A stretch of DNA of 64,000 bases, taken from the NCBI RefSeq assembly GCF_030410375.1, contig NZ_JAUHHE010000015.1, positions 35,069 to 99,068 on the forward strand, given 5' to 3'. A program made the translations under genes and the position numbers. The notes under the pieces are model-generated. The model was not told where the DNA came from, did not search any database, and saw only the letters and a program-made list of their open reading frames with translations. How positions within the stretch are numbered: position 1 is the first letter of the stretch; every line of letters starts with the position of its first letter. This DNA is from Zwartia vadi. GTDB taxonomy: Bacteria > Pseudomonadota > Gammaproteobacteria > Burkholderiales > Burkholderiaceae_B. Below, piece by piece: positions 56,048 through 63,404 of the stretch.

Positions 56048-56185
56048 ATGAAGTCTCTTATCGCATCCCTCATGGCGAGCTTGCTTTTAGCTGGCTGCGC
56101 CTTTCATGCACCGCAACCACCCATGCCACCTGACGAACCACGCGTGCCCGTCAATGCCACTGAACCCTTGACACAAGGACGCTAA
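56048..56185 (+). CDS. virB7: VirB7-like small lipoprotein
   Basis: A 45-residue protein read directly from the sequence: MKSLIASLMASLLLAGCAFH with the lipobox LLAGC, then a Pro-rich mature part of about 28 residues (APQPPMPPDEPRVPVNATEP). It lies between virB6 and virB8 with its stop three bases before the virB8 ATG, exactly where VirB7 is expected. VirB7 lipoproteins anchor VirB9 in the outer membrane core. No internal Cys beyond the acylated one is present, so a VirB7-VirB9 disulfide as in Agrobacterium is not possible. Confidence 0.8.
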   Translation: MKSLIASLMASLLLAGCAFHAPQPPMPPDEPRVPVNATEPLTQGR

Positions 56186-56188
56186 GCC

Positions 56189-56878
56189 ATGAGTGCACAA
56201 CCCATTCAATCTGATGAGCTCGCTGAACACCTGGAACGATCCCGTGGGCTGGAACGCGACTATTTGGGAGAACTGATCCGAAGTCGACGCTGGGCTTGGC
56301 GCTGTGCAACCGGTGCCGCCATATTGGCGCTTGCTGGTGTCGGTGCGGTCGCGGGGCTCACACCCCTGAAGGAGCCGCCCGAGATGTATGTGGTGCGGGT
56401 AGACAACGCCACCGGCGCGATCGACCACGTCAGCCGCTTGGGCGAACCGCTGCAGGACTATGGCAGCCGCATCGCAAAGTACTTTCTGAACAGTTACGTC
56501 TTGAATTGCGAAGGCTACAGCTGGCAAACCATTCAGGAGCAGTTTGACACCTGCGCTCTGCTGAGCAGCCCAGCAATCCAGACACAGTACGGCAAACGCT
56601 TTGAAGGTCCAAATGCACCAACAACACGCTTAACCGATCTAGCCACCATTGACGTCAAGGTGCATTCCATCACGCTTGGTGCCAATGAATCAGCAACCGT
56701 CCGGTTCACCACCACAGAAAAAGACGTCGGCACGGGCCAGATACGACAACAACGTCACCTGATTGCCTCCATTGCATACGAGTACATCAACGTGCCGCTC
56801 ACCGAAGCGGTCGCCAGGCGTAACCCCTTGGGATTCCAGGTGGTGCGCTATGACCTCGCCAATGACCTGTCGCGCTAA
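56189..56878 (+). CDS. virB8: VirB8-like inner-membrane assembly protein
   Basis: A 229-residue bitopic protein: cytoplasmic N-terminus with RGLERDYLGELIRSRRWAWR, one membrane helix (CATGAAILALAGVGAVAGLTPL, residues ~36-57), and a periplasmic NTF2-like domain containing the typical YVVRVDNATGAIDHV and LNSYVLNCEGYSWQTIQEQFD. VirB8 nucleates the secretion channel and contacts VirB9 and VirB10. It starts three bases behind virB7 and is followed by virB9 24 bp later. Confidence 0.93.
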   Translation: MSAQPIQSDELAEHLERSRGLERDYLGELIRSRRWAWRCATGAAILALAGVGAVAGLTPLKEPPEMYVVRVDNATGAIDHVSRLGEPLQDYGSRIAKYFLNSYVLNCEGYSWQTIQEQFDTCALLSSPAIQTQYGKRFEGPNAPTTRLTDLATIDVKVHSITLGANESATVRFTTTEKDVGTGQIRQQRHLIASIAYEYINVPLTEAVARRNPLGFQVVRYDLANDLSR

Positions 56879-56902
56879 ACGGAACCTTTATGAGACACCG
56901 CC

Positions 56903-57799
56903 ATGATTATGTCCAACCACCTGTTTAACCAAATGTTGTTCCTACCACGTGCACGACGCATTGCTTTGCAAGCACTGACCTTGCTTGCTGGATTTATGTT
57001 GACTGCACCTGCTTTGGCTCTGGAGCTACCCAAACCGTCACGCGCCGATCATCGCGTCCGCTATGCCACCTACAACCCAGCTAATGTGATTCAGCTTGAT
57101 GCTGTGATCGGTGTGGCTACTTTGATCGTGCTCGAAGAAGGTGAAATCTACAGCTATCACGTCTTTGGTGACAGTGCCGCCTACGCATTTACCTACAAAG
57201 ACAACAACCTGTTCTTTAAGCCGATTGCCCAGCAAGCCAACACCAACTTGATTGTGGTGACCGATCGGCGCAGTTATGCCTTCCGACTCTCATACTCAGA
57301 CACCCACGATGCGCGTGCCCTCTACAAACTCGTCATCCGGTACCCGGATAGCGCGGCCAAGCAAGCGCAAGCCGCTCGTGAAGAGTCCGCTATTCGGACC
57401 GCCTTTGCGCAGTCCGGCACGCCGATTAACTGGCGCAGTTACACCCAGTCAGGTGACCGAACACTGGCTCCCGTGCATGCCTGGGATGATGGCCGTCAGA
57501 CGTGGCTGCAATTCCCACGACAGGCTGACATTCCTGCTGTGTATCGCGTAACGCCTGAAGGTCAGGAAGTCATCACCAACTTCCACATGGCTGATGACCG
57601 CACGATGGTCCTGCACCGAACGGCTGCAAAGTGGCATCTGCGATTAGGCAACGAAGTGCTTGCCATACACAACGAAGACTATGGAAAGACCGAAGCTCCG
57701 TCTCACACCGGCACGGTCTCACCGAACGTGGTGCGCGTGGTCAATGGGGCGCAACCCCAGACATTGCCGCCCGCGAACGCCATCAAGGAACGCCCATGA
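56903..57799 (+). CDS. virB9: VirB9-like outer-membrane core protein
   Basis: A 298-residue periplasmic/outer-membrane protein with a signal peptide (ALTLLAGFMLTAPALA). VRYATYNPANVIQLDAVIGVATLIVLEEGE near residue 52 is the conserved N-terminal VirB9 domain, with YAFTYKDNNLFFKPIA following. The C-terminal domain includes TWLQFPRQADIPAVYRV...NFHMADDRTMVLHRTAAKWHLRLG, the VirB7-binding part. The stop overlaps the virB10 ATG. The start could be the first ATG (56903) or one two codons later. Confidence 0.93.
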   Translation: MIMSNHLFNQMLFLPRARRIALQALTLLAGFMLTAPALALELPKPSRADHRVRYATYNPANVIQLDAVIGVATLIVLEEGEIYSYHVFGDSAAYAFTYKDNNLFFKPIAQQANTNLIVVTDRRSYAFRLSYSDTHDARALYKLVIRYPDSAAKQAQAAREESAIRTAFAQSGTPINWRSYTQSGDRTLAPVHAWDDGRQTWLQFPRQADIPAVYRVTPEGQEVITNFHMADDRTMVLHRTAAKWHLRLGNEVLAIHNEDYGKTEAPSHTGTVSPNVVRVVNGAQPQTLPPANAIKERP

Positions 57800-58965
57800 C
57801 AACCGACATGAACCCTGCCGACGACGGCTCTGCTGGTCTCTCTTCCGAGCACCGATCGGCAGCTGCAAACCAAAGCATTGACCTTGAACGTGGACCGGCT
57901 GATTTTGGGGATACACGTAAAAGTGCGCCGAGAGGGGCACGGGCTTTTTTGTGGATCACGGGATTGCTCGCCACGGCCATCACACTGGGGTTTATGTACC
58001 ACCGCTACGGGCCCAGCGAAGAGGCCGTAGCAAGCTCAGACATCAACACCACACAAAGCGGTATCACCAACCGCCTTGAAACCCCGCAACTTCGCAAACC
58101 CTTGCCCACACGAGCACCTGAGCCAGCCACAAAGCCCGTACCTGCACCTTTGCCCATCATCGTGCAAGCCACGCCGGCGACCCCATCAGCGGCTGACGTC
58201 ATTACCGAACGTCGTCTGGCCAGCCCCTTGCAAGCTGGTGGCAATGAGCAGGCGGCTGCCAATCAGAGGGTGCGGGCCCAAACCATATCTTCTCCCATGC
58301 AAGACGCAGGGCCACTGGCCGACAAACTCCGCCCGCTTGAATTGGCCCCTTCAGTGGCCGGGCAACTGGGCGACCGAAATTTCCTGATCACTCAGGGCAC
58401 CATGATCGAATGTGCTTTGCAAACCCGATTGGTGACGACACAACCGGGGTTGCTAACGTGTCTGGCTACTCACGACATCATGAGCGCCAACGGTATGGTC
58501 AAGTTAATCGACCGAGGCACCAAGTTCACGGGTTACCAGTCAAACGGCATTACACAAGGTCAAGCCCGTGCGTTTGTTACCTGGAACCGTCTGGAAACAC
58601 CCACTGGCGTCATTCTGAATCTTGGTTCACCTGGCACCGGCCCACTGGGTGAAGCCGGTGTAGATGGCTACGTCGACAACCATTTCTGGGATCGATTTGG
58701 TAACGCGATTCTGTTGAGCTTAATCGGAGACCTCGGCGTCTGGGCCACCAATCAAAGCCAACGCGGTGACAACAACGTCACCTTTGACACCACACTAAAC
58801 GGTGGGCAAGAAGTGATCACCACGATCTTGGAACGATCACTCGATATTCCACCTACCCTCTACAAAAACCAGGGCGAACGCATCGGCATTATGGTCGCCC
58901 GTGATCTGGATTTCAGCCAAGTCTATGACCTCAAACCCACACACCTCGCCAATACCGTTCGATAG
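57796..58965 (+). CDS. virB10: VirB10-like energy-sensing core protein
   Basis: A 389-residue protein bridging inner and outer membranes. A cytoplasmic ~50-residue N-terminus, one helix (AFLWITGLLATAITLGFMY, residues ~49-67), a Pro-rich linker (KPLPTRAPEPATKPVPAPLP) and a C-terminal barrel domain. Conserved pieces are LITQGTMIECALQTRLVTTQPGLL near residue 196, VKLIDRGTKFTGYQSNG, and the antenna-containing GPLGEAGVDGYVDNHFWDRFGNAILLSLIGD. The ATG at 57796 overlaps the virB9 stop. Its 3' end overlaps the virB11 start. Confidence 0.94.
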   Translation: MTTDMNPADDGSAGLSSEHRSAAANQSIDLERGPADFGDTRKSAPRGARAFLWITGLLATAITLGFMYHRYGPSEEAVASSDINTTQSGITNRLETPQLRKPLPTRAPEPATKPVPAPLPIIVQATPATPSAADVITERRLASPLQAGGNEQAAANQRVRAQTISSPMQDAGPLADKLRPLELAPSVAGQLGDRNFLITQGTMIECALQTRLVTTQPGLLTCLATHDIMSANGMVKLIDRGTKFTGYQSNGITQGQARAFVTWNRLETPTGVILNLGSPGTGPLGEAGVDGYVDNHFWDRFGNAILLSLIGDLGVWATNQSQRGDNNVTFDTTLNGGQEVITTILERSLDIPPTLYKNQGERIGIMVARDLDFSQVYDLKPTHLANTVR

Positions 58966-59950
58966 GTCACTGGCCGTTCGTACTTTCTTGGGTCCACTGC
59001 AGCCCTATCTCGATGATCCTGCGATCACAGAACTAGCCATTGTTCGTGCCCACAGCCTCTTTGCCCGCACCGCTGGCCAATGGGTAGCGCACAACTGCAA
59101 CGCACTCACCCCGTCCATGCTGGCCGCCCTGATCAACGCCCTGGTCGTGTTTAACGGCTTGGGTACGGCACCAATCATCTCGGCCATCTTGCCAGACGGC
59201 CAGCGTTGCCAGATCGTGCAGCCGCCGGCATGCCTCGATGGCAGCGTGGCAATCAACATTCGCAAACATGCGGTCGCAGCTTTAAGTCTTGAAGAACTTC
59301 AAGCACAAGGCGCGCTGTCTGAGGTGACGTTGTCCGAAGACGACTACAACGCTGATGGCATTTCGCATGAGGATGCCTACCTGCTCGATTTGAAACAATC
59401 TGGTGACATCACCGAATTTCTACATGAAGCCATCCAACGCAGACGCAATATCGTGGTCGCAGGTGCCACGGGTTCCGGTAAAACCACCTTTGCCCGATCC
59501 CTCATTGCCCGCGTGCCCACTGATGAACGACTGATCACCATTGAAGATGTGCATGAACTAGCCTTGCCAGATCATGCCAACCGCGTGCATCTCATGTATG
59601 GCTCAGGCAGCGGCCGGGTCAGTGCCACCGAGTGCATCGGTGCCTGCATGCGCTTGTCACCTGACCGGATATTCCTCACCGAACTTCGTGGCCCAGAAAC
59701 CTGGGACTACCTGGCAGCACTCAACACGGGTCACCCGGGATCAGTCACCACCACCCACGCCAATAGCGCAGCTGATGCGTTTGACCGTCTCGCAGTACTG
59801 ATCAAACAGTCACCTTCGGGCAGTCGTTTGGATCTCACCACGATTCAGCACTTTCTGGCTCACACCGTGGATGTGGTTGTGTTTCTCGAGCATTTCCGGC
59901 TCAAGCAACTATGGTTTACACCGCGAAGGCGAACAGCAATGGCAACTTAG
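58925..59950 (+). CDS. virB11: VirB11-like traffic ATPase, C-terminus possibly frameshifted
   Basis: A 341-residue hexameric secretion ATPase. The N-terminal domain begins PYLDDPAITELAIVRAHSLFAR, and the catalytic domain has Walker A VVAGATGSGKTTFARSL near residue 180, the Asp-box DERLITIEDVHELALP, Walker B DRIFLTELRGPETWDYL, and the His-box TGHPGSVTTTHANSAADAFDRL. The ATG at 58925 lies inside the virB10 3' end. At the end the frame reads WFTPRRRTAMAT and stops, while another frame continues as REGEQQWQLSQQ for about 50 residues to 60074; removing one C near 59921 would join them. Confidence 0.93.
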   Translation: MTSNPHTSPIPFDRSLAVRTFLGPLQPYLDDPAITELAIVRAHSLFARTAGQWVAHNCNALTPSMLAALINALVVFNGLGTAPIISAILPDGQRCQIVQPPACLDGSVAINIRKHAVAALSLEELQAQGALSEVTLSEDDYNADGISHEDAYLLDLKQSGDITEFLHEAIQRRRNIVVAGATGSGKTTFARSLIARVPTDERLITIEDVHELALPDHANRVHLMYGSGSGRVSATECIGACMRLSPDRIFLTELRGPETWDYLAALNTGHPGSVTTTHANSAADAFDRLAVLIKQSPSGSRLDLTTIQHFLAHTVDVVVFLEHFRLKQLWFTPRRRTAMAT

Positions 59951-60101
59951 CCAGCAAAGCCCAGCGAGGCCTAGCAATGCCTCCGGTACGCCTGCCCTAA
60001 CCCTCTCATCTTCAGCAACAGGCGTGCCAACCGGGGCTAAAGATGAGCCTCACTGGTGGTGGCCTGCGTGCTGACTTTGCGTCTTCACTTCAGGTCACAC
60101 C

Positions 60102-61019
60102 ATGATGACATCTTCACAAACACATGCCATTGGCGTGACACGCCCATCCAACCTTAAAAGGCTGGATCAGGTCATGGAACGCATCTCCCAGCGAGCGGCT
60201 CAAGCCCATGAGACCCAGATCGACAATTCCGCCGGCACTGCAGCCATGGTGTTGCCCGGACTAACTGACGCCGCGCGAGCCATCCCGAACTACATTGCTC
60301 GCTCAGGGCTCTTTGCACCAGTTCGCCGGGGTTGGCGGACGTATCACGATGACACCACATTTCTGACCGGCAAGAACATCCTGCTCAAAGGCACGGGCAA
60401 ACAACTGACCGAAGACCATGCCGACATCTGGATGCACGCCATGTTTCTGCAGACCACCATGCAGACCGGGCAGGCACCGCGTGTTAATCGTGCTGATTTC
60501 TTGCGTGCACTGGGCCGTCCAACAGGCGGCAGCGCCTACGAGTGGTTACACACCGGCATGCAGGACCTGGCGCAGTTTTGTTTACGCATTGAAGCCAAGC
60601 GCGCAGATGGGTCAATCAAGTACAGCCTGGGTCACCATCCCGCCACTCGGGTCTTGCCCATGATTGGCGGCTTTGACTATGAGAACGGTGAATACCAACT
60701 CTTTATTGATCCACGCTGGTCTCAAATCTTTGCTAATCGCGAGTACACCCTGGTTGACTGGGAAAAGCGCCTGAGAATGCGCCATGAACTATCCAAGAGC
60801 CTGCAACGACTCATCGGCACCTCGTCGGATCAGGAACAACGCTACAGCCTCGAGATCCTGAAAGAGCGTGCGGTCTATACCGGACCAATGCATAAGTTTT
60901 GTGGGGTGCTGGAGAAATCGCTGCTGGAACTCGAGGCACTGAACATCATTGCTGCCCCGCGCATTGAAACGGCATCAAAGGGTAATAAGCAGGCTGTTTG
61001 GCATCGCGTTGAGAAGTAG
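60102..61019 (+). CDS. trfA: TrfA-family plasmid replication initiator
   Basis: A 305-residue protein resembling the RK2/IncP initiator TrfA: AIPNYIARSGLFAPVRRGWRTYH near residue 68, LKGTGKQLTEDHADIWMHAMFLQ near residue 100, FLRALGRPTGGSAYEWLHTGMQDLAQ with a helix-turn-helix-like part near residue 135, and a second winged-helix unit to the end. TrfA binds iterons at oriV and loads the host helicase. Seven direct repeats with DnaA boxes follow directly. Its presence within a tRNA-integrated element is unusual. It lies 28 bases behind the alternative VirB11 tail. Confidence 0.85.
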   Translation: MMTSSQTHAIGVTRPSNLKRLDQVMERISQRAAQAHETQIDNSAGTAAMVLPGLTDAARAIPNYIARSGLFAPVRRGWRTYHDDTTFLTGKNILLKGTGKQLTEDHADIWMHAMFLQTTMQTGQAPRVNRADFLRALGRPTGGSAYEWLHTGMQDLAQFCLRIEAKRADGSIKYSLGHHPATRVLPMIGGFDYENGEYQLFIDPRWSQIFANREYTLVDWEKRLRMRHELSKSLQRLIGTSSDQEQRYSLEILKERAVYTGPMHKFCGVLEKSLLELEALNIIAAPRIETASKGNKQAVWHRVEK

Positions 61020-61470
61020 CACTTCAAGACAGATTTTTCGCCTAATCAAACGGTCGAGATCAGCCAAAAACCACCAACCCACCAGCCTCAAAAATACAGA
61101 TGTCATCGTCATAAGAAGCCGTTTTTGAGTACGCCGTTAACGTCAATTTGATCATCAAAAGAAACCGTTTTGTCGTCATTTCGTCGTCATAACAAGCCGT
61201 TTTCAGGTCTATTCAGGCCTGTGGATAAGTCACGTTTGGCATCGTCATAAGAAGCCGTGGCCATCGTCATAAGAAACCTAAATGTCGTCATAACAAACCG
61301 TTTTCTCGTCATAACAAGCCGTGACGATTTTGCAGACCCGCATGAATAAACGTTTTCCGGCGGATTTTTTTCCTTCTACCTTATTTCTACCTTTTATCTA
61401 CCAGCATGGCCTGTGGATAAGTCTATCCAGCGACCGTGGTTTTTTACTTTGCCATTTCAGGATGCCGCTT
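61020..61470. other. Probable plasmid replication origin (oriV)
   Basis: Between the TrfA-type gene and the next gene lie seven direct repeats, two perfect DnaA boxes (TGTGGATAA at 61220-61228 and 61412-61420, each inside a shared GGCCTGTGGATAAGT), and an AT-rich run rich in T tracts at about 61362-61402 that could be the unwinding element. This is the standard make-up of an iteron origin. Confidence 0.8.
61105..61324 (+). repeat. Seven iteron-like direct repeats
   Basis: Consensus RTCGTCATAASAARCCGTTT. Copies begin at 61105, 61151 (degenerate), 61183, 61241, 61263, 61284 and 61305. The last four are spaced 21-22 bp, two helical turns, so they present the same DNA face. They follow the TrfA-type gene and so are best read as initiator-binding iterons; binding by the downstream StbA-position proteins is the alternative. 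Confidence 0.9.
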
Positions 61471-61746
61471 ATGAACCCGAGCTTTTACGCATCGCAAATC
61501 CGTACTCGCCTGAACACCACTGATCCGCGTGCCAGCACCTCGGCTCGACTACGCTCACTGATGCCATACATCGAAACGCGTTTAGCAGAGGGAGTGCCTC
61601 ACAGCGCCATCGTGGAAGATCTTCGAGAAGCTGGTTTGCCAGTGCCCATCAAAACCTTCCGTGCAGCTTTGTATCGGTACCGCAAGCAATCGCGTAGGCA
61701 TTCCAACGGATTTGCCACACCAGCATTTAACGGAGGGCAACCATGA
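61471..61746 (+). CDS. Small helical DNA-binding-type protein, first of a tandem pair (StbA position)
   Basis: A 91-residue basic protein. Its core LRSLMPYIETRLAEGVPHSA, then IVEDLREAGLPVPIKTFRAALYRYRKQ, reads as a helix-turn-helix and is clearly paralogous to the core of the next gene (LRPLLPRIVQRLAAGAPRKV). The position upstream of a StbB-like ATPase is that of StbA in R388-type plasmids, which binds repeats, controls copy positioning and transfer. The start MNPSFYASQ at 61471 has AGGA upstream; longer starts run into the origin. The stop overlaps the next ATG. Confidence 0.65.
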   Translation: MNPSFYASQIRTRLNTTDPRASTSARLRSLMPYIETRLAEGVPHSAIVEDLREAGLPVPIKTFRAALYRYRKQSRRHSNGFATPAFNGGQP

Positions 61747-62186
61747 ACGACGAACCCTACGTCGAAGAACTGCGTCTGCTGCTGGCCCAGGGTGAACCGC
61801 TGGCACCCAAAGCCGCCAAGCTCCGGCCTCTGTTGCCACGGATCGTTCAGCGACTAGCTGCTGGTGCCCCGCGCAAAGTCATCGTTGAACAGTTAAACCG
61901 AGCCGGTCTAGACATCAGTCTGCATGATCTGGCCAAGCAACTACAGCGGTATCGCAAAACGCAGCGAGAAAGCAACTCAAGCGCCAATCCGGCGCCGACT
62001 GTGCCTGCCGGCAATACGCTGCACCCAACACCTTCCCAGCCTTCCGTTCGTGGTCAATCCAATCGTATCGAAAACCCGGCGGATCTTCGCAGGATCCGAA
62101 GCATGGAAGTCGACCTTGATGCACTACGCCGCGAGGGCGAGGCTATGCGCCGCCATGCTCGAGACACCAACAAAGCCACTGACTAA
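61743..62186 (+). CDS. Helical DNA-binding-type protein, second of the tandem pair (StbA position)
   Basis: A 147-residue protein. Residues ~25-75 (LRPLLPRIVQRLAAGAPRKV then IVEQLNRAGLDISLHDLAKQLQRYRKTQRE) repeat the core of the preceding protein, including the RYRK end. The C-terminal half is a flexible Ser/Pro/Asn-rich linker and a helical segment (MEVDLDALRREGEAMRRHARD). It overlaps the first gene by four bases and lies 32 bp before the StbB-like gene. Together they probably act as the DNA-binding partner of the stability system; heterodimer formation is possible but unproven. Confidence 0.65.
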   Translation: MNDEPYVEELRLLLAQGEPLAPKAAKLRPLLPRIVQRLAAGAPRKVIVEQLNRAGLDISLHDLAKQLQRYRKTQRESNSSANPAPTVPAGNTLHPTPSQPSVRGQSNRIENPADLRRIRSMEVDLDALRREGEAMRRHARDTNKATD

Positions 62187-62218
62187 CCCAACCATTAAAT
62201 CCCCCAGGAGTGAACCCC

Positions 62219-62929
62219 ATGAAAGTCGCCGTTTTGAACTACAGCGGATCCGTCGGCAAAACCATCGTTGCCTCGCATCTGTTAGCCCCACGCATGAACC
62301 ATGCGCCCATCTTTGCCGTCGAAACCACCAATGAAACGGCTGCCGACCTTGGACTGGACATTGACCAGTTACGAGGTGAGCAGTTTGGCAAGCTGTTCCG
62401 TGACCTGTTGCGACTGCACGATGCCATCGTTGACGTAGGTGCAAGCAATATCGAAGATTTTCTCTCGGCCATGACCCGCTACGAAGGCGCCTACGAAGAA
62501 ATTGATTTCTTTGTGCTACCCGTCATTGGTACCGGCAAAGCCCAGCGCGAAACCATCAAAACCATCACAGCCCTATCCAACCTAGGGGTCGCGTCCGATC
62601 GAATTCGGGTGCTTTTTAACCGTGTCGAAAGCGATGTGGAAGAAGAGTTCCTGCCGGTGCTGACCTATGCCAAGAAAACTGAGGCATTTGTCGCCAACCC
62701 GCAAGCCCTCATCTATGAGAACGAAGTGTTTGAACTGCTTGCAGATGCACGGACCAGCATCGCTGATGTCCTGGCAGACCAGACCGATTACCGCAGCCTG
62801 CTGCGTCAATCTGACCCAAGTGATCCCGGGCGCATTAATCATTTGACCAATCGCCACGCACTGCGTGCGCTGGCCAAACCCGTGGATAGACAACTGAACA
62901 CCGCCTTTGCAGCACTCTTTGAGGACTAG
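62219..62929 (+). CDS. stbB: StbB-like ParA-type ATPase
   Basis: A 236-residue P-loop protein related to R388 StbB. The deviant Walker A is LNYSGSVGKTIVASHLLAPR, where a Ser-Val pair replaces the usual Gly-Gly before GKT. DAIVDVGASNIEDFLSAMTRYEGA near residue 75 is the Walker A'/B-like segment, and FFVLPVIGTGKAQRETIKTI follows. StbB-type proteins act with StbA in plasmid inheritance or transfer. The start at 62219 has AGGAG. It lies between the tandem pair and the stbC-like gene. Confidence 0.85.
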   Translation: MKVAVLNYSGSVGKTIVASHLLAPRMNHAPIFAVETTNETAADLGLDIDQLRGEQFGKLFRDLLRLHDAIVDVGASNIEDFLSAMTRYEGAYEEIDFFVLPVIGTGKAQRETIKTITALSNLGVASDRIRVLFNRVESDVEEEFLPVLTYAKKTEAFVANPQALIYENEVFELLADARTSIADVLADQTDYRSLLRQSDPSDPGRINHLTNRHALRALAKPVDRQLNTAFAALFED

Positions 62930-62933
62930 AGCC

Positions 62934-63380
62934 ATGAATCAGGAACGGCACCCCAACCGCAGCAAACTGGATTTTCTGTACCACGAGGTGCTGGGTGAGG
63001 TGGCTGACCTGACCAAGCGCATCGAGGGAGTCAACACCCGCCAGGCCGAAACCGTGAACGATCTGGTGAAACTCGCTACTCGCCTGGAGACGGCCTCCCA
63101 GACAATCACCAACCTGCCCACAGAACTAGGCCTTCAGGTCCAACAAAGCCTGCAAGCTGGCAGCCAGTTCTTGCAGGATGAGTTGCAACACCGCATGCAG
63201 CAGACACTGGCACCGACACAAACCCGTTTGCAGTCACTAGCCCACGACAGTGCGCTTTATGCTCGCCTGGCTCATCACTCAGCCAAGCGAATTGCACTAC
63301 TGGCCATCGTCACCGGTGGGATCGCCGGTGCCTTGGGTGGTGTGCTGGCTGGCGTGGCGCTGGCGCGTTATCTGAATTGA
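62934..63380 (+). CDS. stbC: StbC-like membrane-anchored protein
   Basis: A 148-residue protein with coiled-coil-prone helices (EVADLTKRIEGVNTRQAETVNDLVKL, LQQSLQAGSQFL-type segments) and a single C-terminal membrane helix (IALLAIVTGGIAGALGGVLAGVALARYL). This tail-anchored layout directly behind an StbB-like gene matches StbC, the third gene of stbABC operons, whose role is unclear. It starts four bases behind the StbB stop and ends 24 bp before the convergent DUF2461 gene. Confidence 0.75.
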   Translation: MNQERHPNRSKLDFLYHEVLGEVADLTKRIEGVNTRQAETVNDLVKLATRLETASQTITNLPTELGLQVQQSLQAGSQFLQDELQHRMQQTLAPTQTRLQSLAHDSALYARLAHHSAKRIALLAIVTGGIAGALGGVLAGVALARYLN

Positions 63381-63404
63381 CGGACACGTGACGCGATCGA
63401 TAGA

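Noticed and set aside
59871..60074. Separate small gene between virB11 and the initiator
   Set aside because: It has no ribosome site and its start lies inside virB11; it reads better as a shifted VirB11 tail.
61105..61324. Repeats considered as a CRISPR array
   Set aside because: Repeats are short, partly degenerate, spacers are 1-38 bases and there are no cas genes; an initiator gene and DnaA boxes fit iterons better.
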